DNA of 64,000 nucleotides from Thamnaconus septentrionalis (taxonomy: Eukaryota > Chordata > Actinopteri > Tetraodontiformes > Monacanthidae): NCBI GenBank assembly GCA_009823395.1, contig CM020506.1:1415501-1479500 (forward strand), read 5' to 3'. Under the pieces are notes generated by a model. The model was not told where the DNA came from, did no database searches, and was given only the letters and a program-made list of their open reading frames with translations. Position 1 is the stretch's first letter, and the number at the start of each line of letters is the position of its first letter. Below are positions 63,577-64,000 of this stretch, in pieces. Both the position numbers and the translations under genes were made by a program.

Positions 63577-64000
63577 TCCCTGAAACATGCATTTAACAGT
63601 TAAATACTTTAATGAAGTTTGTCATGTTCCTCCATGCAAACAAGATCATTTTGCCTCGTTCACTATATTCATTCTCGAGCTGCTGCACATAGCATAAAAA
63701 TGAATTTAATTTCAGTTCTATTTTGAGGGGCATCTCACGACAGCACAGTGGATGCAAATTATTTCTCTCAGTCAGAGGCCTCCCCAACTGATATTTTTTT
63801 TTTTTAATTCTCCATCTAATTATTCATATAGCGTATTAGCTTTGCACCCACTAACCTTATCTGCACTAATTCGCACTGCTTTTTGTGGCCAATTTGTGCA
63901 GCATTGCAGCGGGTAATTCACTACAAATTAGACTGCAGTCCCCCGGAACCTCCCCCACACCCTAATCCATTATTTTGGTCCTCGACTCTGCCTCGATTGG

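Larger units (their letters stand above)
44323..64000 (-). other. grm4: start of a grm4 intron longer than 19.6 kb
   Basis: This is the sequence upstream of exon A. I looked for the next expected exon (segments like KWNYVSTVASEG and YGESGVEAF) on the minus strand and did not find it. Contents: a repeat resembling the CATCCATTTTC...GGGTC family (45178-45240), (GAT)n (48247-48291), (GA)n (52699-52727), (ATGT)n plus poly(A) (53275-53338), a CpG-rich block (53400-54430), poly(A) (60821-60840), and (GT)n (63537-63570). No other gene was recognised. Confidence 0.75.

Overview
The window is vertebrate nuclear DNA, most likely from a teleost fish. It holds one recognisable protein-coding gene on the minus strand, the 3' two thirds of a group III metabotropic glutamate receptor, best called grm4 (mGlu4). 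Everything else is intron, 3' flank, microsatellites and transposon debris. The vertebrate call rests on short exons with GT-AG introns of 0.2 to over 19 kb and on many CA/GT, GA and ATGT microsatellites. The teleost call is an inference from the repeat types: hAT-like copies opening with CAGTGGTTCTCAAACTTT and the GATAAGATGAGTCTTTATTGTCC LINE-tail motif.

Eight coding exons can be joined in frame, from high to low coordinates: 44322-44187, 43963-43809, 43553-43413, 31943-31743, 22866-22730, 21540-20605, 10894-10648 and 8097-8048 (stop codon). Intron phases agree at every junction (2,1,1,1,0,0,1). Together they encode 666 complete residues. These are the second half of the Venus-flytrap glutamate-binding domain, the nine-cysteine domain, the seven-helix domain and the cytoplasmic tail ending in -SNHAI. 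About 245 N-terminal residues of a receptor of roughly 912 residues lie beyond position 64000. The paralogue call (grm4 rather than grm6, grm7 or grm8) rests on [31 protein letters not shown] and ATMSNKF, compared from memory.

Layout: 1 to about 7870 is 3' flank, with a CpG-rich block at 1680-2250, a long GA tract at 5997-6161 and a candidate poly(A) signal at 7874-7879. Positions 8048-44322 hold the eight exons and seven introns. Those introns carry two related hAT-like copies (25190-25966, 32214-33205), a telomere-like repeat array (25225-25316), a fragment of the ribosomal protein gene rpsa (37463-37573) and two LINE-tail fragments. Positions 44323-64000 are the start of a very long intron with no exon I could identify.

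I found no rRNA, tRNA, CRISPR array or operon, and no new multi-gene system. The points most worth a second look are receptor-specific substitutions in intracellular loop 2 and the proximal tail, a (TG)n tract just upstream of one splice acceptor, the rpsa fragment, the telomere-like array in a transposon copy, and two strong hairpins.
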